Below the pieces are notes generated by a model, which worked only from the letters and a program-made list of their open reading frames with translations, was not told the DNA's origin and searched no databases. The translations under genes were made by a program, and so were the position numbers. A DNA stretch of 10,569 bases from Flavobacteriaceae bacterium (lineage in GTDB: Bacteria > Bacteroidota > Bacteroidia > Flavobacteriales > Flavobacteriaceae), in the NCBI GenBank assembly GCA_030828025.1, contig JAURDG010000031.1:1-10569 (forward strand), written 5' to 3'. This document shows, piece after piece, positions 6,830 to 10,569 of the stretch. Position 1 is the first letter of the stretch; the number at the start of each line of letters is the position of its first letter.

Positions 6830-7677
6830 CTAAGCTCTTGGTGGTGTTTTACCAAGCCATCAATAGGCTTTCGAAGGACTTTGCCTATTTTTAAGCCATT
6901 GGCTGCTAAGACTTCCGTCAATTCTTCTTTCAAATAATAGGCGATAGAACCAATAAAATGAACTGAAACACTGGTCGCATTCTCAAATTGAAGCACTTGA
7001 TTTTTAACAAACAAATCAAAGCCCTTTTTAATGACGCCTTGACTATAAGGCGCATCCTTATTTTCGATCAAAAAGCGAGCAAATTTTGCTAAATACGTAT
7101 TCGGATTTGGCTTTTTGTACAGGTTTGTTTTGATTTCTTCAGAAGACAAATCAAATGATTCGCTAAACACGTTGGCTAAATCCGTTGGGATTTTATTGAA
7201 GTAGTAATCGCGAAGTAATTGACGTCCAAAATAATTACCACTTCCATCGTCCATTAAAATATATCCTAATGAATCAATGCGTTGCTCAATATTTTTACCA
7301 TCAAAGTAGCTGCAGTTAGAACCTGTTCCCAGAATACAAACGATACTTTCAGTACCGACTTTAGCCGCAGCATAGACTGCAGCATAGGTATCTTCTTGAA
7401 CCTCGATCGCTGCGTTTGGGAATATTCCTGTTAGTACTTCTTTTAGCAATTCACGAGGTGGACGCGTGCCGCATCCAGCCCCGTAAAAATAGATGTGCGT
7501 AAAGTCTTTTCGTAAACGATATAAATCAAAATTGTTGACAATTCGCTCTTCAAGAATTTGATCGGATAGAACCTGCGGGTTAAGCCCTTGAGTTTGAGTT
7601 TCTAGTACAACTTCTTGGTTTTCGCCAAGAGCAATCCAATCCGTCTTGGTAGAGCCACTATCAACAATAAGTTTCAT
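6826..7677 (-). CDS. BadF/BadG/BcrA/BcrD ATPase family sugar kinase, probably N-acetylglucosamine kinase-like
   Basis: This 283-residue cytosolic protein has the ASKHA (actin-like) ATPase fold. Phosphate-1 loop: D6-S-G8-S-T10-K-T12. Phosphate-2 loop: ILGTGSN (115-121). Adenosine motif: FIGSIAYYLK (241-250). A DDGSG segment (143-147) matches the DEGSG position of N-acetylglucosamine kinases, and D96 in QEDTYAA is the candidate catalytic base. There are no Fe-S cysteine motifs, which argues against a benzoyl-CoA or hydroxyacyl-CoA dehydratase activator. The likely reaction is ATP-dependent phosphorylation of GlcNAc, glucosamine or a cell-wall-derived amino sugar; the exact substrate is not readable. 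The ATG at 7677 lies only 4 nt after the gapA stop, so it is probably the last gene of a pfkA-gapA-kinase operon. Its stop overlaps the ridA stop by 4 nt in convergent orientation. Confidence 0.85.
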   Translation of the reverse strand: MKLIVDSGSTKTDWIALGENQEVVLETQTQGLNPQVLSDQILEERIVNNFDLYRLRKDFTHIYFYGAGCGTRPPRELLKEVLTGIFPNAAIEVQEDTYAAVYAAAKVGTESIVCILGTGSNCSYFDGKNIEQRIDSLGYILMDDGSGNYFGRQLLRDYYFNKIPTDLANVFSESFDLSSEEIKTNLYKKPNPNTYLAKFARFLIENKDAPYSQGVIKKGFDLFVKNQVLQFENATSVSVHFIGSIAYYLKEELTEVLAANGLKIGKVLRKPIDGLVKHHQELS

Positions 7678-7681
7678 ATAT

Positions 7682-8683
7682 TTAAAGTTTACTAATGTGC
7701 TTAGCTAAATCGAGTAATTTGTTGGAGTAGCCCGCCTCGTTGTCATACCAAGAAACAACTTTAAAAAAGGTGCTATTAAGTTCAATTCCTGCATGCGCAT
7801 CAACAATAGACGTTCTGGCATCGCCGATAAAGTCTTGCGAAACAACTAATTCTTCGGTGTATCCAAGAATACCCTTTAATGAGCTTTCTGATGCTTTTTT
7901 AACGGCTTCCATTACACCAGCATAGGTTGTTTCGGTGGATAATTTCACCGTTAAATCAACAACAGAAACGTCGGCGTTAGGAACACGAAAAGCCATACCT
8001 GTAATTTTGCCCTCCAAAGAAGGAATAACCTTAGTAACGGCTTTAGCGGCACCCGTAGAAGCTGGGATAATATTCAATAGCGAAGAACGTCCGCCACGGT
8101 AGTCTTTTCGCGAAGGGCCATCTACGGTCATTTGTGTTGCCGTAACTGCGTGTACTGTTGTCATTAACGCCTCTTCAATTCCAAAAGCATCGTTGAGCAC
8201 TTTCGCAAGTGGAGCCAAACAGTTTGTGGTACATGAAGCATTAGAAACAATTAAATCAGATGGTTTTGCATCTTCGTGGTTGACACCCATAACAAACATT
8301 GGCGCATCTTGTGAAGGAGCAGAAATAACGACTTTTTTAGCACCTCCGTCAATGTGTGCCTGTGCCATATCAAGGGTTGTGAAAATTCCAGTACACTCAG
8401 CCACCACAGTTGCACCAACAGCATCCCATGCTAAATTTTTGGGATCACGCTCTGCGGTAATGCGAACTGGCTTTCCATTCACTACAAGATGACCATCGGC
8501 TATTTCGACAGATGCCGCTACATTTCCATGAACAGAGTCATACTTAAGTAGATATGCCATATGATCTACATCTAGTAAATCGTTAATCGCAACGATTTCG
8601 ATATCATCTCTATTTAACGAAGCACGAAAAACCATGCGTCCAATTCTACCAAATCCGTTAATTCCAATTTTTAGGGTTGCCAT
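7682..8683 (-). CDS. gapA: Type I glyceraldehyde-3-phosphate dehydrogenase
   Basis: This enzyme oxidises and phosphorylates glyceraldehyde 3-phosphate to 1,3-bisphosphoglycerate with NAD(P), as a cytosolic tetramer in glycolysis or gluconeogenesis. The 333-residue length is standard. The Rossmann motif is INGFGRIGR (8-16). The active-site block is ASCTTNCLAP (149-158), with nucleophile C151 and H178 as general base. Further substrate-site elements are DGPSRKDYRGGR (188-199), the AFRVP arginine R233, and the C-terminal SWYDNEAGYS (311-320). N34-D35 after the second beta strand suggests NAD preference, by family knowledge only. It starts 30 nt after the pfkA stop and is followed after 4 nt by the sugar kinase. 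The ATG at 8683 fits the family N-terminus exactly. The 30-nt gap upstream is AT-rich with no clear separate promoter. Confidence 0.97.
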   Translation of the reverse strand: MATLKIGINGFGRIGRMVFRASLNRDDIEIVAINDLLDVDHMAYLLKYDSVHGNVAASVEIADGHLVVNGKPVRITAERDPKNLAWDAVGATVVAECTGIFTTLDMAQAHIDGGAKKVVISAPSQDAPMFVMGVNHEDAKPSDLIVSNASCTTNCLAPLAKVLNDAFGIEEALMTTVHAVTATQMTVDGPSRKDYRGGRSSLLNIIPASTGAAKAVTKVIPSLEGKITGMAFRVPNADVSVVDLTVKLSTETTYAGVMEAVKKASESSLKGILGYTEELVVSQDFIGDARTSIVDAHAGIELNSTFFKVVSWYDNEAGYSNKLLDLAKHISKL

Positions 8684-8713
8684 ACTTAATGTTATTTATA
8701 TTTATAATTTGTG

Positions 8714-9718
8714 TTAAAGTCTCATAATTTCAGAAACGCGAATGAGTTCACGATCTATAGCAGATTCGCCCTTGATTGCTTTGTTAAGCGGAGTCAAAAC
8801 CATTTTGCCATCTGAAATTCCAATCATGTTCGCCGAAATACCATCGCGCAAGGATTCTACTGCCTTCAATCCCATACGACTTGCCAATACACGATCAAAG
8901 CAAGTCGGTGCACCACCACGTTGCATGTGTCCCAACACCGAAACACGAACTTCGTAATCGGGAAGATTTTCCTCGATATATTCAGCTAACTCAAAAACAT
9001 TTTTTCCAATTTTATCGCCTTCGGCAACCATCACAATACTGGAGAGCTTACCGGAGTTTTTGGAGCGTTTCAATGAGTCTAATAAGCGCTCAAGCCCCAT
9101 ATCTTCTTCAGGGATAAGAATTTCCTCTGCGCCAGCTCCAATACCCGTGTTCAGCGCAATGTGTCCAGCATCTCGTCCCATGACTTCTACAAAAAACAAC
9201 CGATTGTGCGAAATGGCTGTGTCGCGGATTTTGTCAACAGCTTCTACAACTGTATTCAGGGCAGTATCGTACCCAAGAGTATGCGAAGTACCGTAAATGT
9301 CGTTGTCAATAGTACCTGGAATGCCAACAACAGGGACACCAAATTCTTTTTGAAAAATCAATCCGCCAGTAAAGCTGCCATCTCCTCCAATGACCACAAG
9401 CGCATCAATTTCGTTTTCTTTTAAGACCTCAAAAGCTTTCTTTCTTCCTTCTTTGGTTCTAAATTCATTGGAGCGAGCAGATTTTAGAATCGTACCACCT
9501 TTATTAATGATATTGTTTACAGAACGAGGACCAAGTCGAGTTAAATCGCCGCTAATTAATCCTTGATAACCTCTTTTGACTCCAAAACACTGAATCTTAT
9601 AATATGCACAAGAGCGTGCAACAGAACGAATGGCAGCATTCATACCTGGCGCATCTCCACCCGATGTAAGTACAGCAATGCGTTTAATTTCTTTTGAATT
9701 TGATTTGGTCGAAGACAT
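8714..9718 (-). CDS. pfkA: ATP-dependent 6-phosphofructokinase
   Basis: This enzyme phosphorylates fructose 6-phosphate to fructose 1,6-bisphosphate, the committed step of glycolysis. The 334 residues include the ATP-binding LTSGGDAPGMNAAIR (17-31). GGDGS (111-115) carries glycine at G114, the position that separates ATP-dependent from PPi-dependent enzymes, which have Asp there; this predicts ATP use. PGTIDND (134-140) holds the catalytic D138. MGRDAG (180-185) and the family signature LGHMQRGGAPTCFDR (262-276) complete the substrate site. The N-terminus has a short polar extension of about 10 residues before the first beta strand. The ATG at 9718 is the only sensible start. It is followed after 30 nt by gapA, which supports a small glycolytic operon. 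It lies 67 nt downstream of tamB on the same strand, so it could be read from its own promoter or from tamB. Confidence 0.97.
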   Translation of the reverse strand: MSSTKSNSKEIKRIAVLTSGGDAPGMNAAIRSVARSCAYYKIQCFGVKRGYQGLISGDLTRLGPRSVNNIINKGGTILKSARSNEFRTKEGRKKAFEVLKENEIDALVVIGGDGSFTGGLIFQKEFGVPVVGIPGTIDNDIYGTSHTLGYDTALNTVVEAVDKIRDTAISHNRLFFVEVMGRDAGHIALNTGIGAGAEEILIPEEDMGLERLLDSLKRSKNSGKLSSIVMVAEGDKIGKNVFELAEYIEENLPDYEVRVSVLGHMQRGGAPTCFDRVLASRMGLKAVESLRDGISANMIGISDGKMVLTPLNKAIKGESAIDRELIRVSEIMRL

Positions 9719-9785
9719 GCTTTAAAATTGCAGTGCAAATAAACAAAAAACCACATAGATAATCCCAAAATTCATCGGTTTCACT
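9719..9785 (-). promoter_or_regulatory. pfkA upstream spacer with small dyad
   Basis: This 67-nt AT-rich spacer between tamB and pfkA probably carries the promoter of the pfkA-gapA-kinase operon. On the minus strand TTTATTTG (9746-9739) is one mismatch from the TAnnTTTG -7 consensus. A perfect short dyad, TTGCA-G-TGCAA on the plus strand (9728-9738), ends about 10 nt before the pfkA ATG. Its 1-nt centre is too tight for a hairpin, so it would be an operator-like DNA site if real. No strong terminator for tamB is visible. Confidence 0.3.
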
Positions 9786-10569
9786 CTATTTTTTATTAAA
9801 AATTTTACGAACAAGTTCATTAAATGAGTTAAAGCGAACTTGATAAGCAACTCCAACACCTTGTGTATAGCCCAACTCATCGCCAAAATATTGGAATTCA
9901 TTTTCTTTATTAAAAATGCGTGCGCGTAAATTCCCTTGCGGATTTAATAAAAATTCCAGCGTAACATTACCAATAATCATGGTTTCGTCTTCACTACCTA
10001 CAGGAACACCCACCTTGCCGTCTATCAAAATGCGTTCATTTATGTTGGTGGAAAGGCTTAAACCCAATCGATCTCGGTTTTTTATCGAAACGGCAGCATT
10101 GCGGTCGCCTTGCAAGTAATTGAGACTTAAATTTAGCTGGTCGTGTTCATTTGTAAAAATATTATCAAAAACCCCAGATGCCTTTTGGAAGAGGTTGTTC
10201 GTTAATGTCTGACTAGAAATGGCTGCTAAAGACACCTCATTAATAAAGGAACCCTGTGAGAGCAAGGAGATCGCCTGTAGCTGTCTGCGTTCTTGGTCGT
10301 TAAGACGGTAATTCAACTCATTTTTAACAACGCCTGAAGTATTTGGAAAATCAATTTCAAAAGTGGGTGTTTCTGGGTTTAACAGATTACCAAATAAGTT
10401 AATGGTAACTTCGGTAGGAATCTTCTGACTGACATTGTCACCCTCCAACAAAATGGCAGGATTCGCACCTCCAGGAACATCGTAAACAGCACGCATATTT
10501 ACCTGTGCGCCAAAAGGATCGCCCTCCCAAACGATGGTTCCGCCCGGCTCTAGGGTAAATTTCTTATCG
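9786..10569 (-). CDS. tamB: TamB (DUF490) C-terminal part, partial (N-terminus beyond the window)
   Basis: This is the C-terminal 260 residues of a translocation and assembly module TamB protein. TamB-like proteins are very long, inner-membrane-anchored beta-helical bridges (AsmA-like) that span the periplasm. They are thought to move phospholipids to the outer membrane and to work with the Omp85 protein TamA. The frame is open to the window end, so the ATG at 10496 is internal and not the start. The visible part opens with a conserved DUF490 segment, LEPGGTIVWEGDPFGAQVNM and the following AVYDVPGGANP, and continues with beta-rich repeats such as INERILIDGKVGVP and GNLRARIFNKENEFQYFG. It ends in VRKIFNKK. 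Full-length Bacteroidota members usually exceed 1,300 residues, so most of the gene lies outside. It precedes pfkA on the same strand by 67 nt. Family assignment is good from the C-terminal pattern. Confidence 0.85.
   Translation of the reverse strand, partial: DKKFTLEPGGTIVWEGDPFGAQVNMRAVYDVPGGANPAILLEGDNVSQKIPTEVTINLFGNLLNPETPTFEIDFPNTSGVVKNELNYRLNDQERRQLQAISLLSQGSFINEVSLAAISSQTLTNNLFQKASGVFDNIFTNEHDQLNLSLNYLQGDRNAAVSIKNRDRLGLSLSTNINERILIDGKVGVPVGSEDETMIIGNVTLEFLLNPQGNLRARIFNKENEFQYFGDELGYTQGVGVAYQVRFNSFNELVRKIFNKK

Noticed and set aside
6837..6856. CTTGGT/ACCAAG inverted repeat just after the ridA stop, a possible terminator
   Set aside because: It lies inside the kinase coding region, the stem is only 6 bp with an 8-nt loop, and no T-run follows on the plus strand.
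9745..9785. AAACC/GGTTT pair followed by a T-run on the minus strand after tamB, a possible terminator
   Set aside because: A 5-bp stem with a loop of more than 20 nt is too weak to call; it is more likely AT-rich promoter DNA.

Overview
The window looks like chromosomal core DNA from a member of the Bacteroidota, most likely a Flavobacteriia-type marine or environmental bacterium. The evidence is the protein families present: a Bacteroidota-style LptD with extra loop sequence and no cysteine, an MCE protein ending in the LNPKRYVHFS-type tail, and an N-acetylmuramoyl-L-alanine amidase with a C-terminal SPOR-like domain. Other signs are moderately AT-rich DNA, no clear Shine-Dalgarno sequences, and -7-like boxes of the TAnnTTTG type. 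I cannot name a genus.

The layout is three transcriptional blocks. Block 1 (1-3784, minus strand) reads amidase, then MCE/MlaD-like lipid-binding protein, then membrane-bound Fe-S oxidoreductase, then a small HAD-fold phosphatase cut off by the window start. Spacing is 5-9 nt between the last three genes and about 49 nt after the amidase. Block 2 (3831-6829, plus strand) is lptD followed 8 nt later by ridA; it diverges from block 1 across a very short control region. Block 3 (6826-10569, minus strand) starts with the 3' part of tamB (cut by the window end), then after a 67-nt spacer runs pfkA, gapA and a BadF/BadG-type sugar kinase, with only 30 and 4 nt between these three genes. Blocks 2 and 3 converge and overlap by 4 nt at a shared CTAG that supplies a TAG stop to each strand.

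Functionally, two themes lie side by side. The first is envelope construction: LPS insertion by LptD, peptidoglycan cleavage by the amidase, phospholipid or hydrophobic-substrate handling by the MCE protein, and intermembrane lipid transport or outer-membrane assembly by TamB. The second is sugar and energy metabolism: phosphofructokinase, glyceraldehyde-3-phosphate dehydrogenase, a probable amino-sugar kinase, RidA metabolite-damage control, and a quinone- or thiol-linked Fe-S redox subunit.

I see no mobile element, CRISPR array, RNA gene, phage gene or defence system, and no gene-free stretch longer than 67 nt. The points most worth a second look are organisational: the compressed lptD/amidase divergent start region with probable non-ATG starts, the shared-stop convergent overlap with no terminator, the kinase coupled to gapA, and the Fe-S subunit without an adjacent CCG-domain partner. 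I found no convincing novel system.
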